A DNA stretch of 64,000 nucleotides from Bacteroidota bacterium (lineage in GTDB: Bacteria; Bacteroidota; Ignavibacteria; Kryptoniales; JAKASW01): contig JAKAGT010000025.1 in NCBI GenBank assembly GCA_021825585.1, forward strand, positions 1 through 64,000. The letters run 5' to 3'. How positions within the stretch are numbered: position 1 is the first letter of the stretch; each line of letters starts with the position of its first letter. Below are positions 1-8,043 of the stretch, piece by piece. The translations under genes were made by a program, and so were the position numbers. The notes under the pieces were generated by a model. That model did no database searches. It was given only the letters and a program-made list of their open reading frames with translations, and had not been told where the DNA came from.

Positions 1-614
1 TGACGGAAACAGGTTCTCAGGATGATAAACTGATATTCGTTTCGCTTCCTGTTGCGCAGAGAGTTTTTGATAAAGGAGATGTGCTGAGTATGATTGAAGT
101 CTCCGCTTTATGCTACAACTGCCCGGTCGATTCAATCGTTGCACAGATAGGAGAAAAACTGCCTAATGCCCGGGTGACCGCGCTACGTCAGACAATTGAA
201 ACTAAGAAGGATGTGATGCACCGGATACGGCATTTCTCCATCATGCTGTCCGCTGCAGTTGTCTTGTTTGCCGCACTCATGATATTCGTCAATATGATGT
301 CCTCCATCAGCGAGCGGGAAAAGGAGATAGGAATTTTCCGCGCCGTCGGCTTCAAGAAAAGACATGTCCTTGCCGTGCTCCTGTTCGAATCGCTGGTTGT
401 CAGTGTAGTCGCAGGAGTTTTCGGATACATGCTCGGACTATCCGGCGCGTATCTGGCCCGCCCTCTCATGGGTCTTCACGGCCTTCAGGGATTTGGAATT
501 GGCACCATGCTGACGGCATTGGCCCTCGCAATTTTCGTCGGAGTTTCCGCGGCGAGTTTTCCGGCATACAAAGCGGCGAACTTAGAACCGACAGTAGCAT
601 TAAGAGCACTATAA
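1..614 (+). CDS. FtsX/MacB-type ABC transporter permease, C-terminal part
   Basis: The reading frame is open from base 3, so the gene is cut by the window edge and only its last ~204 codons are present. The visible part is the end of a periplasmic domain followed by an FtsX domain. A first membrane helix follows 'MHRIRHFS', then comes the cytoplasmic loop 'SISEREKEIGIFRAVGFKKR', typical of FtsX/MacB permeases, and two further helices. It lies 9 bp before an ATPase gene of the LolD/MacB class, so the two form one exporter. The family moves lipoproteins, peptides, drugs or performs mechanotransmission across the inner membrane. The substrate cannot be read here, but the following metal genes suggest a role in envelope metal stress (inference). 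Confidence 0.88.
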   Translation, partial: TETGSQDDKLIFVSLPVAQRVFDKGDVLSMIEVSALCYNCPVDSIVAQIGEKLPNARVTALRQTIETKKDVMHRIRHFSIMLSAAVVLFAALMIFVNMMSSISEREKEIGIFRAVGFKKRHVLAVLLFESLVVSVVAGVFGYMLGLSGAYLARPLMGLHGLQGFGIGTMLTALALAIFVGVSAASFPAYKAANLEPTVALRAL

Positions 615-623
615 GGAAAGGTT

Positions 624-1409
624 ATGTCATTAATCGAAATAGAAAACGTAAGCAAGGTTTACACCATCGGCGACACATCGACACACGCGTTGAGAGCGGT
701 TTCGCTGCAAATCGACGAGGGAGAATTCGTGACCGTGATGGGACCTTCGGGGTCAGGGAAGAGCACATTTCTCACAATTGTCGGCGGCTTGAGTGCACCG
801 ACGAGCGGACGGGTGGTCATAGATGGAATTGACATCTACTCTTTGCGCCGGGACAGATTGTCGGATCTTCGCAGGGAGTATGTTGGCTTCGTGTTCCAGT
901 CTTTTAATCTCGTCCCCTACCTGAACGTGCTCGAAAACGTTCTTCTTCCACTGGCTCCCACGGGATTGCCGCCCAAGCAACAGGCATCTGTAGCTGAGGA
1001 TCTTTTGACTGAAGTTGGGCTCTACGATAAAGCTAAACATCTTCCGGGAGAACTCAGCGGCGGCGAGCAGCAGCGTGTCGCAATCGCCCGTGCGCTTGTA
1101 AATGATCCGCTGATACTTCTGGCTGATGAGCCGACCGGCAACTTGGACACCGCAACCAGCGAATCGATTATGCAGCTCTTCAGACTTCTGAACGAACGCG
1201 GGAAAACAATTCTAATGGTGACCCACAACCCCGGGTATAGATCCTATTCAACACGGACAATCGAGTTTTGTGACGGGACGCTTGTGGACGACGATGCGAA
1301 ATATGTGCAACAGACAACGCAAAAGGCGGCGGATGATCTGGCACGGGCACAGTTTGAACAATCTCACCGCCATTCTGTGCGATCGGCGGAAGAAATATTG
1401 AGGAGATAA
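624..1409 (+). CDS. ABC transporter ATP-binding protein (MacB/LolD type)
   Basis: A complete 261-residue ATPase. It has Walker A 'GPSGSGKST' near residue 41, a Q-loop 'FVFQSFNLVPYLNVLENV', signature 'LSGGEQQRVAIARAL', Walker B 'LILLADEPTGNLD' and the H-loop 'VTHN'. The pattern is that of MacB/LolD ATPases that partner FtsX permeases, and the permease gene ends 9 bp upstream. A charged C-terminal extension of about 35 residues goes beyond the usual ~225-residue length. The start has the upstream sequence 'aaggaaagg'. The sigma-factor gene follows after 5 bp, so exporter and sigma factor are very likely co-transcribed. Confidence 0.93.
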   Translation: MSLIEIENVSKVYTIGDTSTHALRAVSLQIDEGEFVTVMGPSGSGKSTFLTIVGGLSAPTSGRVVIDGIDIYSLRRDRLSDLRREYVGFVFQSFNLVPYLNVLENVLLPLAPTGLPPKQQASVAEDLLTEVGLYDKAKHLPGELSGGEQQRVAIARALVNDPLILLADEPTGNLDTATSESIMQLFRLLNERGKTILMVTHNPGYRSYSTRTIEFCDGTLVDDDAKYVQQTTQKAADDLARAQFEQSHRHSVRSAEEILRR

Positions 1410-1414
1410 TCGCC

Positions 1415-1942
1415 ATGACAACTGTCGAAGAACAACTGGCCACCAGCCGCGCGAAATTTTTAGGCTACATCCGCAAGAGAATTGCTGACCCGGGCCTCGC
1501 TGAGGATATCCTCCAGGACTCCTTTCTTAAGGCAATTCGATCAGCGCCTCAGATTGGAGACGATGAAGAGCTTGTACGATGGTTCTACCGGGTCCTGCAG
1601 AACGCGATAATCGACGCCTACAGGCGAAAAGCAGCCGAGCTGAACCGCAGGATGAATTGCTTCGCCGACGCGGATGTTGCCGTTGAACCGGAAGAACAAG
1701 AGGAAATCTGCGGATGCATGAAGGAGCTTATTCCCACGTTGAAACCGGAGTATGCCGATGTGGTGAAAGCAATCGACATAGATGGAGAGGACGCTGAAGT
1801 GGTGTCCACTCGTCTTGGAATTTCCCGCAACAATCTCAAGGTGAGGTCCCATCGTGCGAGACAGGCACTTCGTAAGCGTCTTGAGGAAACATGCCGAATG
1901 TGCGCAGAACATCATTGTCTGGATTGCTCATGCAAGAAATGA
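1415..1942 (+). CDS. ECF sigma factor with cysteine-rich C-terminus, CorE-like
   Basis: A 175-residue sigma-70 family protein. Region 2 is at residues ~10-75 ('AEDILQDSFLKAI', 'FYRVLQNAIIDAYRR') and region 4 at ~105-155 ('TRLGISRNNLKVRSHRARQALRK'). A C-x-C pair (C99, C101) sits in the linker between them, and the protein ends in a cysteine-rich tail with C160, C163, C168, C171 and C173 plus two histidines. In the CorE group (ECF44, known from Myxococcus) a linker C-x-C and a C-terminal cysteine-rich domain bind metal and replace an anti-sigma factor. The same layout here, directly before a large metal-handling cluster, suggests that this sigma factor senses copper or another soft metal and drives the downstream genes. 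The function is inferred; the motifs are seen. Confidence 0.85.
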   Translation: MTTVEEQLATSRAKFLGYIRKRIADPGLAEDILQDSFLKAIRSAPQIGDDEELVRWFYRVLQNAIIDAYRRKAAELNRRMNCFADADVAVEPEEQEEICGCMKELIPTLKPEYADVVKAIDIDGEDAEVVSTRLGISRNNLKVRSHRARQALRKRLEETCRMCAEHHCLDCSCKK

Positions 1943-1975
1943 TGGAAGCCGGACACCGGAGGCCCGTTCCCTTTC

Positions 1976-1993
1976 TCCTGTTTCCTGTCTCCT
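1976..1993. repeat. 18-bp intergenic repeat, copy 1
   Basis: The sequence tcctgtttcctgtctcct lies between the sigma factor gene and the first YHS gene and recurs exactly at 9160-9177, between another YHS gene and the methyltransferase gene. Both copies lie in short pyrimidine-rich spacers. Confidence 0.7.
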
Positions 1994-2065
1994 TTTCATA
2001 GACTGTAACCGCCCCCGACATGCAGCGTCATGGAGAATGAACAAAGACGAAAGGAGATTTAGAAA

Positions 2066-2296
2066 ATGATGAACAAGATGAAAAGCTCCACAGGGACACG
2101 ATGTCCCGTATGTGGAATGGGAATCGACGAAAAGTCAGCAAAGAAAGTCGAGTATAATGGCCAGACTTACTTCGTCGCGTCGGATGGCTGTAAAGCGCGT
2201 TTCCAAGCTGATCCTGCCAGGTACGCAGGGAAGGCTGCTGAATCAGGCTCAACATCGACTCACGGCCACCACGACGGTGGACACGGATGCTGCTGA
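2066..2296 (+). CDS. Small YHS-domain metal-binding protein
   Basis: A 76-residue soluble protein with a YHS/TRASH-type domain at ~11-55 ('CPVCGMGIDEKSA...VEYNGQTYFVASDGCKARF'). The C-terminus is rich in metal ligands ('THGHHDGGHGCC'). The start is supported by 'aaaggagat' upstream; either of two adjacent ATG codons could be used. YHS domains bind soft metals through their cysteines and are common in copper, mercury and silver resistance loci. Here the second C-x2-C is reduced to a single Cys in 'SDGCK', with a terminal Cys pair that could compensate. Probably a cytoplasmic metal buffer or chaperone. Confidence 0.85.
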   Translation: MMNKMKSSTGTRCPVCGMGIDEKSAKKVEYNGQTYFVASDGCKARFQADPARYAGKAAESGSTSTHGHHDGGHGCC

Positions 2297-2428
2297 GCAG
2301 GAAATTGTCTCGCCTATGGCTTGCTGGGACGCACCGTTCCAGGGAAAAACGACATACTTCACCTTTCGGTCGTCTCCGGCTTGCCAGGGCGGGCTTTATT
2401 AAATGTCATAAGAAAGGAGAATAAGGAT

Positions 2429-2701
2429 ATGAACCCGATTAAACCGCGGCCAGTAGCTTGGGCACTCGGAAGTTTCCTTGCCATCTCATTTGTGCTCTGC
2501 GTTCTGTGGGACCTGATATTTCCGAAAGGATGGCAAATGTATCCGGCATGGCAATCACTTCTGCCGGGCTTCACGTGGATTAGTTGGAAAGATTTCTTCC
2601 TCGGATTCTTCGAGTCATTCCTCTACGGCTTCTACGCGAGCTACGCGTTTATCCTGCTCTACAACCTGTTTGCCCGGTCGGCTCACGATACACAGGCATG
2701 A
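2429..2701 (+). CDS. Small inner-membrane protein, DUF5676-like
   Basis: A 90-residue protein starting at an ATG with 'agaaaggagaataagg' upstream. It has two predicted membrane helices: residues ~9-28 ('AWALGSFLAISFVLCVLWDL') and ~53-80 ('FFLGFFESFLYGFYASYAFILLYNLF'). The short periplasmic segment between them contains 'YPAWQSLLPGFTWISW'. Length and the pattern 'P...G..W......G...SF.YGF......LYN' match the DUF5676 family, found next to heavy-metal transport genes. The molecular role of that family is not known. Confidence 0.65.
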   Translation: MNPIKPRPVAWALGSFLAISFVLCVLWDLIFPKGWQMYPAWQSLLPGFTWISWKDFFLGFFESFLYGFYASYAFILLYNLFARSAHDTQA

Positions 2702-2757
2702 ATTGTTGTGGCGAAGAAGAGTATGAACCAAAGAATAAAGATAGAAAGTGAAAGTAT

Positions 2758-3099
2758 ATGGACACCAATGAAATAGTAAAAAGATGTGCTATCTGTGGAA
2801 TGCAAGCTAATCCCGAACTCCAACGTGAGCTTGAAGGTGAGACCTACTATTTCCACACCGGCCTTTGCATGATCACATTCGAAATTCAACTCGAAAGAAT
2901 AATTGCCGAACGGGACCGGCTTCTCGAAGAATCGCGCAGGTCGTTAGGACTCAGCAAGTTTCATGGCAAGTCTCAACTGAATGAAGCCGTGATTGCTGAA
3001 CGCAACCATGCGCTTGAGTGCGCGTGTAAGCCGCTGAATCAATATGACACTTATGACAATTTTCAGCTGAACAATGGAGGTTACAATGATAATGCCTAG
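2758..3099 (+). CDS. YHS/TRASH-like protein with helical C-terminus
   Basis: A 113-residue protein. The first ~50 residues follow the YHS pattern ('CAICGMQANPELQRELEGETYYFHTGLCMITFE'), with one C-x2-C and a single downstream Cys. A charged helical segment follows (~45-80), then 'ECACKP', another possible metal site. The gene starts right after 'agaaagtgaaagtat', and its end overlaps the next gene by 14 bp, indicating translational coupling. Unlike its neighbours in the family it has a long C-terminal extension whose function is not recognisable. Confidence 0.7.
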   Translation: MDTNEIVKRCAICGMQANPELQRELEGETYYFHTGLCMITFEIQLERIIAERDRLLEESRRSLGLSKFHGKSQLNEAVIAERNHALECACKPLNQYDTYDNFQLNNGGYNDNA

Positions 3100-3466
3100 C
3101 ACAATTGCCGCTCTAATCGGAATTCCTCTTGCAATTTCTCTTTACTACTGGTTCTGGCAAGCAATGGAAAAGAGAGAGCACGCGGAATTGGAAAGGATCC
3201 GCATCCATGAAGCTAATATTATAGTAGATCATGGTTACACCCCTGACGTGATCACCGCGAAAGCGGGAAGGCTCCTGCAGGTGAACTTCCTCCGGAAGGA
3301 CCTGTCTTACTGTGATGAAGAGATTCTCTTTCCCGATTTCAATAAGAGGATAAGACTACCTCACTATGCGGTTGTCTCTACAGAGATAATGCTGGAGAAG
3401 CCGGGCGAATACACTTTCCAGTGCGGGAAGGGGAAGCTGAAAGGCAAACTGGTGGTGGAGGAGTAG
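3086..3466 (+). CDS. Membrane-anchored cupredoxin-like protein lacking the Met ligands
   Basis: About 126 residues. The start ATG at 3086 was chosen because 'ggagg' lies 5 bp upstream. One N-terminal membrane helix (~6-24) is followed by a cupredoxin-like beta domain: 'GYTPDVITAKAGRLLQVNF', 'LSYCDEEILFPDFNKRI', and finally 'GEYTFQCGKGKLKGKLVV'. In this small family the last motif normally reads CGMGM-x-x-G, giving Cys and Met copper ligands, and the paralogue at 14221 keeps it. Here both Met are Lys, so copper binding is probably altered or lost. The protein is probably exposed to the periplasm. Confidence 0.8.
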   Translation: MIMPSTIAALIGIPLAISLYYWFWQAMEKREHAELERIRIHEANIIVDHGYTPDVITAKAGRLLQVNFLRKDLSYCDEEILFPDFNKRIRLPHYAVVSTEIMLEKPGEYTFQCGKGKLKGKLVVEE

Positions 3467-3488
3467 AAGAGGATGGAGCTTGCGCATG

Positions 3489-3540
3489 GCGCAAAGAGCA
3501 TAGCGCAAAACGTTTTCGCGCTGCGCTTAGCGCTTTGCGC
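3489..3540. repeat. Nested inverted repeat
   Basis: Outer arms gcgcaaag (3489-3496) and ctttgcgc (3533-3540) enclose inner arms agcgca (3502-3507) and tgcgct (3522-3527). The result is a strong cruciform or RNA hairpin between the cupredoxin and P-II-like genes. There is no clear T-run directly after it, so it may act as an RNA processing or attenuation element rather than a classical terminator. Confidence 0.6.
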
Positions 3541-3604
3541 AGAGCGCTACAAGAGACAAATTTATTCTTAGCAAAAAAACGAAATTGTGAAAGGAGAGGA
3601 TCCT

Positions 3605-3946
3605 ATGAAAGAGATAAAAGCGTACATCAGGCCAGAGAGAGCGGACACAGTGATTTCGCATCTCGAGGCAATAGGCATCAATGGAATGACGGTCATCGAC
3701 GTATCTTTGCTCGGGAGCTGGGCGGATAAGAAGGAATTGAACATCTCCATGGAGTACTGCCAGAGGTACAGCAAGGCCGTTAAGATTGAGCTTATATGCT
3801 CCGATGACCTTGCCGACATCGTGGTCGGCTCAATCCTCGACCACGCTCACAGCGGTCAGCCGGGCGATGGGAAAATATTCGTCACAAACGTCGAAGACGC
3901 CGTCAGCATCCGCACAAAAATGCACGGCATCGACGCACTTGCATGA
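3605..3946 (+). CDS. P-II-like signalling protein
   Basis: A 113-residue protein with the P-II fold signature: N-terminal 'MKEIKAYIRPERADTVISHLE' and the nucleotide-binding B-loop near residues 82-92, 'SGQPGDGKIFV'. The T-loop region is short and lacks the usual uridylylated tyrosine motif, so it is not a standard GlnB/GlnK. P-II variants next to metal transport genes are known (the PII-NG group) and are thought to control transporters in response to nucleotides or ligands. The start at 3605 follows 'aaaggagaggatcct'. An earlier in-frame GTG at 3587 overlaps that ribosome site and is less likely. It lies between two membrane-protein genes of the metal cluster. Confidence 0.85.
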   Translation: MKEIKAYIRPERADTVISHLEAIGINGMTVIDVSLLGSWADKKELNISMEYCQRYSKAVKIELICSDDLADIVVGSILDHAHSGQPGDGKIFVTNVEDAVSIRTKMHGIDALA

Positions 3947-3961
3947 AAGGTGGTGAAAACC

Positions 3962-4180
3962 ATGTCATCGACTCTGCTTTTTCTGATCGGATTTGCACTC
4001 TTAATGTTCTTCATGCACCGCGGCCACGGCGGGATGGGAGGCTGCGGAGGTGGACATTCCCACGCAGGCCATGGGTCCCATGGACAGCATGGCAGCCAGG
4101 AAGATTCCCGGCAGGCAGACAATAGCCAGGCTCAGGGATATACCGAAGAACAACAACAGATTTCTCATCACCACCATTGA
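3962..4180 (+). CDS. Small His-rich membrane protein (DUF2933-like)
   Basis: A 72-residue protein with one membrane helix (~3-18, 'STLLFLIGFALLMFFM') followed by a Gly/His/Met-rich stretch ('HRGHGGMGGCGGGHSHAGHG') and a terminal HHHH. The composition strongly suggests metal binding. Short helix-plus-His/Gly proteins of this shape (DUF2933) accompany copper and silver resistance genes. The start ATG follows 'gaaaggtggtgaaaacc'. It lies 16 bp after the P-II gene and 18 bp before the protease gene. Confidence 0.7.
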   Translation: MSSTLLFLIGFALLMFFMHRGHGGMGGCGGGHSHAGHGSHGQHGSQEDSRQADNSQAQGYTEEQQQISHHHH

Positions 4181-4198
4181 TAATGGAGGAGTGATAGT

Positions 4199-5551
4199 AT
4201 GGAACACAAACACGATTTCGGACACACACTGCTGATGGTTCTTGTCTGCGTCCTGCCTCTCGTTCTTTTCTTCGTGCTCGCTCTAAGCGGAGTTGCAATA
4301 AGTCCGCTCTTCTTCTTCCTGTTCCTCATCATCTGCTGTGCCGTCATGTTCCTCTTCATGGGAGGCGTCCCGATGCGGGAAGAAGATGAGGAGGTATCGA
4401 AAGAAGATACTTCCACGCCGCAAGAAGACAGTAACCTGATGACCACGTTGGCGCATAGCGCATCAGATGTCATGTGGATCACGAACCAGGAAAGAGTGGA
4501 GGACAGTCTTGTTCTGAGAGGGAAACTGCTCGTCGATTCCGACACGGCTTATGAGACGCTGCAGAGGCACTTCGCCAACACGGACACGTCGGCTTATCTC
4601 CAGGAGGATGAAGCTGGGAAACCCATCATAGTTCTGAAGTCCGGTGCTCTGGGAAAACATGAGGAGAAAAAACCCAGTCCATGGCTCAACATTGTCCTGT
4701 TTCTATTGACGTTGGGAACAACGACGTGGGTCGGAGCTGCATATCAGGGAATAAATCTGTGGAATGAGCCCTGGAGGTTTGCCGCCGGCCTGCCTTACGC
4801 ACTCGGGCTCATGATTATACTGGGCGCACACGAACTAGGACACTATTTCACTGCGCGCGCACACAACATGAAGGTGACGCTTCCATACTTCATTCCGGTT
4901 CCGTTTGCTCTTGGAACGTTCGGAGCATTCATCCAGATGAAATCGCCGTCAAAGGACCGGCGTGCGCTCTTTGACGTTGGCATCGCTGGTCCGCTTGCCG
5001 GACTTGTGTTCGCGATACCCGCTCTCTTAATCGGGCTCCAGTATTCCACGGTCCTTCCGGCCGCGAATGCCGCTACCATGATGCAAAAAGGCTCGGATGT
5101 GGGCTCCTCACTTCTCTTTGCCCTGCTTGCAAAACTATCGCTCGGCGACCGTCTTATCGAGGGCCACAATATTCTCATGAGCCCGCTCGCATTTGCGGGC
5201 TGGCTGGGAATATTGGTGACGGCGCTGAACCTGCTCCCGATCGGACAGCTCGACGGAGGTCATGTTGCACATGCACTCTTCGGGAGACGCAAGGCAGAGG
5301 TAATCGGGATCGTGGCGCTATTCGCTCTTTTCCTCCTCGCGCTCTTTGTATGGTCGGGACTTCTCATCTGGGCTATCATAGTTTTCTTCATCGCCGGAAT
5401 AAAAAGCCCCCCGCCGTTGAACGATTTCTCAAAGTTGGATTCACGAAGAGCGGTACTTGGCGCATTCGCACTTGTTCTTCTTTTTCTCATGCTGACGCCG
5501 GTCCCTCATGCCTTCTATAATGCGCTTGGAATTTATTGCCCCTATGCATGA
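4199..5551 (+). CDS. Site-2 protease family (M50) membrane metalloprotease
   Basis: A 450-residue protein with about eight hydrophobic segments. The zinc motif HELGH is at residues 211-215, and the second metal ligand motif 'LNLLPIGQLDGGH' is near 345-357, as in M50 intramembrane proteases of the EGY/S2P type. The first ~55 residues form two extra helices, then an acidic cytoplasmic stretch and a small domain (~95-155) precede the protease core. No PDZ domain is visible. S2P enzymes cut membrane-bound regulators; a target among the neighbouring single-helix proteins is possible but unproven. The start follows 'aatggaggagtgatagt'. Confidence 0.88.
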   Translation: MEHKHDFGHTLLMVLVCVLPLVLFFVLALSGVAISPLFFFLFLIICCAVMFLFMGGVPMREEDEEVSKEDTSTPQEDSNLMTTLAHSASDVMWITNQERVEDSLVLRGKLLVDSDTAYETLQRHFANTDTSAYLQEDEAGKPIIVLKSGALGKHEEKKPSPWLNIVLFLLTLGTTTWVGAAYQGINLWNEPWRFAAGLPYALGLMIILGAHELGHYFTARAHNMKVTLPYFIPVPFALGTFGAFIQMKSPSKDRRALFDVGIAGPLAGLVFAIPALLIGLQYSTVLPAANAATMMQKGSDVGSSLLFALLAKLSLGDRLIEGHNILMSPLAFAGWLGILVTALNLLPIGQLDGGHVAHALFGRRKAEVIGIVALFALFLLALFVWSGLLIWAIIVFFIAGIKSPPPLNDFSKLDSRRAVLGAFALVLLFLMLTPVPHAFYNALGIYCPYA

Positions 5552-5570
5552 AACTAAAAAGGTACACATC

Positions 5571-8042
5571 ATGGAACATATGAACCGTAATGCTGAATCT
5601 AAATCAGACATCGGGCCGCAAGCCTCACTGTGGCGCCTTATCGTCATCACCTTTACACTTTCTGCGGTCATGCTGGCTTACGAAATCCTTCTTACGCGCA
5701 TCGCCTCGGTACTGCTGACGAATCAGTATGTATTTCTAATTGTCGGCGTTTCGTTGCTCGGCATATCGATTGGAGCGGTTAGCGAATATTTTTATTCACG
5801 GAGGTCGTCAGCTTCATTTGCTTCCGTCCGCCCGTTCGAGGAAGGGACGGGCGAGGATAATTTTCCTGTGATCGGGATAGTACTCACGGTACTAGCACTC
5901 GTCGCTGCGATTATTTTGGTTCTGAAAGTTGGTCCCACCCAGGGTAAAACAGTTGTCGCTCTTTCCGCCGCTCTTCCTTTTGCAGCTTCCGGTTTTGTGT
6001 TTTCCCGGCTCTTCCGGCTGTTTACGCGACTTACAAGCATCCTTTACGCCTTCGACTTATTTGGCGCGGCGGTAGGTGCATTGATTTTCCCCGTGTTGAT
6101 AGACTGGCAAGGCCCGATTCAGGCGATCTTATTCCTTTCGGCGGTGCTCTCCGCCATCGCATTGATAGCAACGGCAATGGCTTTCAAACGCTGGCTGCTG
6201 ACCGTTCCGGTCATGGTTATCGCTTGTGTTCTCTTCCTGGTGAGTTCCGGCAATGTGCTTCTTGGAGATGTTCCTATAGGAAGGGATCCCAATAAAGATC
6301 TGTACCGCCTGATGGCGACTCAGGGAAACTCCGCCAAGATTATCGACTCTCGGTGGAGCGCGTTCGGGAGAACTGATTTGGTACAATTTGATTCTGACAG
6401 TTCGTTGATGGCTATATTCATCGATGGAGCTGCCGGAGCTAACATGATCCGGTTCAACGGCTCGCTCTCCGACACCTCCAATACAATTGTCGAAGCAGTC
6501 GGCGGCTTCGGAGGAATGCTTCCGCTGTTAGATTTGCCCGACAGCATGAAGAACACTGCACTCGTTATCGGGCCGGGCGGCGGGCGCGATGTTCTCCTTG
6601 CTCTCAAAGCAGGCTATAAAAAGGTTACGGCTGTAGATATCAATCCACAGATGATCTCGATCGTCAAGGATTACAGCAGCTTCGATGGTGGGATATATAC
6701 CCGTTTCAAGAATGTGAACGTCGTTGTTGCCGAAGGGAGGAACTACGTTCGCCGCAGTGATCGGCAGTATGATCTCATCACGTTATTCATGCCGATAACA
6801 AAGAGCAGCCAGAGTCTGAATGCGTTTGCGCTTTCAGAGAGTTATCTCTTCACGAAGAACGCCTTCGAGGATTACTACGATCATCTGGCGAACAACGGAA
6901 CACTGCTCGCCATGGCACATAATATGCCGGAAGCAGCTAAGATGATGACGACCGCTGTCGCCGCTTTGGAGTCGAAGGGATTGACAGTGCAGCAGGCGAT
7001 GAGCCGGATATACATTCTCGGATCCGACATGATGCCCCTCTTCGGGTTGAGGAAGACTCCGGTGCCGACATGGGAAGCCACATTCTTACATTTAGGAGTG
7101 CATAATTTCGGCCAGTTCGATCCCCGGTTGTCGTACATCCCTGGTGCCGGACAGCAGATGGCTCGCCTCCCGCTTTCAACAAGCGTAGATCGGGGCGTAC
7201 CGGTGATGAAACCGGTCTTCGCCGGAGTTGCAGACGGAAAGCTGTCGCTTGCTCGTCTGGAGACTGGTACAGGAATGAACCTCGTGCCGCCAACGGACAA
7301 CCGCCCCTTCTTTTTCCAATATGATTTCTCGACTCCGCAGGTTTTATATACGCTTCTGTGGCTGTCGTTGGGATTGCTTGTGGCAGTCCTCGTTATCCCG
7401 GCATCATGGTTCAAAGGCCTGGCCGCAGCCAACGACACCCGACACAACGTCAGGAAATTCTCGTGGTGGCTCCCCGTGTTCTTTATATCAATTGGATTGG
7501 GATACATTATAATCGAGCTTGCCCTGTTCCAGAAGTTAGTGTTCTATCTTGGCGACCCATCGCGGAGCCTCGCGCTGCTGCTCGCGTCACTCCTTGCCGG
7601 GAGCGGTTCGGGAAGCTTACTTTCAAATAGAACGAAGCCGTCTGCCGCCGTGGTCGCAGGTCTGACGAGCGCGGTACTTGCGCTTCTAATACTCTTCCTC
7701 GTCCCACCGATCTTAAATAACCTGCAAGGCGCGAGTCTTTCGAAATTGAAGGCCATTGCCGCGGCGACGTTGTTTATCCAGGGATTACCGATGGGAATGC
7801 TGTTCCCAACCTGCCTGCGTCTTGCTGAAAAACGGCTCGGTGGACCAGCGATACCGTGGATGTGGGCGATCAACGGAAGCGCCTCCGTCGTCGGGAGCGC
7901 TCTTGCTATAGTAATTGCAATGACGAGTGGATATAACTCAAGTCTTGCGGTCGGCGCAATTTCTTATTTGATTGCGGCGAGTGCGCTGGCAATTTTGCTT
8001 AGGGGAAATCCCGCTTCACAAACTTCTGCTACGGAGGATTGA
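5571..8042 (+). CDS. Membrane-fused spermidine synthase-like protein
   Basis: About 823 residues. An N-terminal set of ~7 membrane helices is followed by a spermidine-synthase-like methyltransferase-fold domain (~270-480). That domain has nucleotide motif 'ALVIGPGGGRDVLLALKAG', 'VTAVDINPQMISIV' and 'YDLITLF'. A second membrane block of ~6 helices follows. The family occurs widely as 'fused MFS/spermidine synthase'; actual polyamine synthesis is mostly unproven. ATG codons at 5544 and 5571 are both possible; 5571 was chosen because 'aaaaagg' lies upstream and it does not overlap the protease gene. It stands in the middle of the metal operon, where a polyamine-like or export product is conceivable. 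Confidence 0.82.
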   Translation: MEHMNRNAESKSDIGPQASLWRLIVITFTLSAVMLAYEILLTRIASVLLTNQYVFLIVGVSLLGISIGAVSEYFYSRRSSASFASVRPFEEGTGEDNFPVIGIVLTVLALVAAIILVLKVGPTQGKTVVALSAALPFAASGFVFSRLFRLFTRLTSILYAFDLFGAAVGALIFPVLIDWQGPIQAILFLSAVLSAIALIATAMAFKRWLLTVPVMVIACVLFLVSSGNVLLGDVPIGRDPNKDLYRLMATQGNSAKIIDSRWSAFGRTDLVQFDSDSSLMAIFIDGAAGANMIRFNGSLSDTSNTIVEAVGGFGGMLPLLDLPDSMKNTALVIGPGGGRDVLLALKAGYKKVTAVDINPQMISIVKDYSSFDGGIYTRFKNVNVVVAEGRNYVRRSDRQYDLITLFMPITKSSQSLNAFALSESYLFTKNAFEDYYDHLANNGTLLAMAHNMPEAAKMMTTAVAALESKGLTVQQAMSRIYILGSDMMPLFGLRKTPVPTWEATFLHLGVHNFGQFDPRLSYIPGAGQQMARLPLSTSVDRGVPVMKPVFAGVADGKLSLARLETGTGMNLVPPTDNRPFFFQYDFSTPQVLYTLLWLSLGLLVAVLVIPASWFKGLAAANDTRHNVRKFSWWLPVFFISIGLGYIIIELALFQKLVFYLGDPSRSLALLLASLLAGSGSGSLLSNRTKPSAAVVAGLTSAVLALLILFLVPPILNNLQGASLSKLKAIAAATLFIQGLPMGMLFPTCLRLAEKRLGGPAIPWMWAINGSASVVGSALAIVIAMTSGYNSSLAVGAISYLIAASALAILLRGNPASQTSATED

Positions 8043-8043
8043 A

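Noticed and set aside
3587-3604. GTG at 3587 as start of the P-II-like gene
   Set aside because: It lies in the ribosome binding site of the ATG at 3605, which fits the family start.
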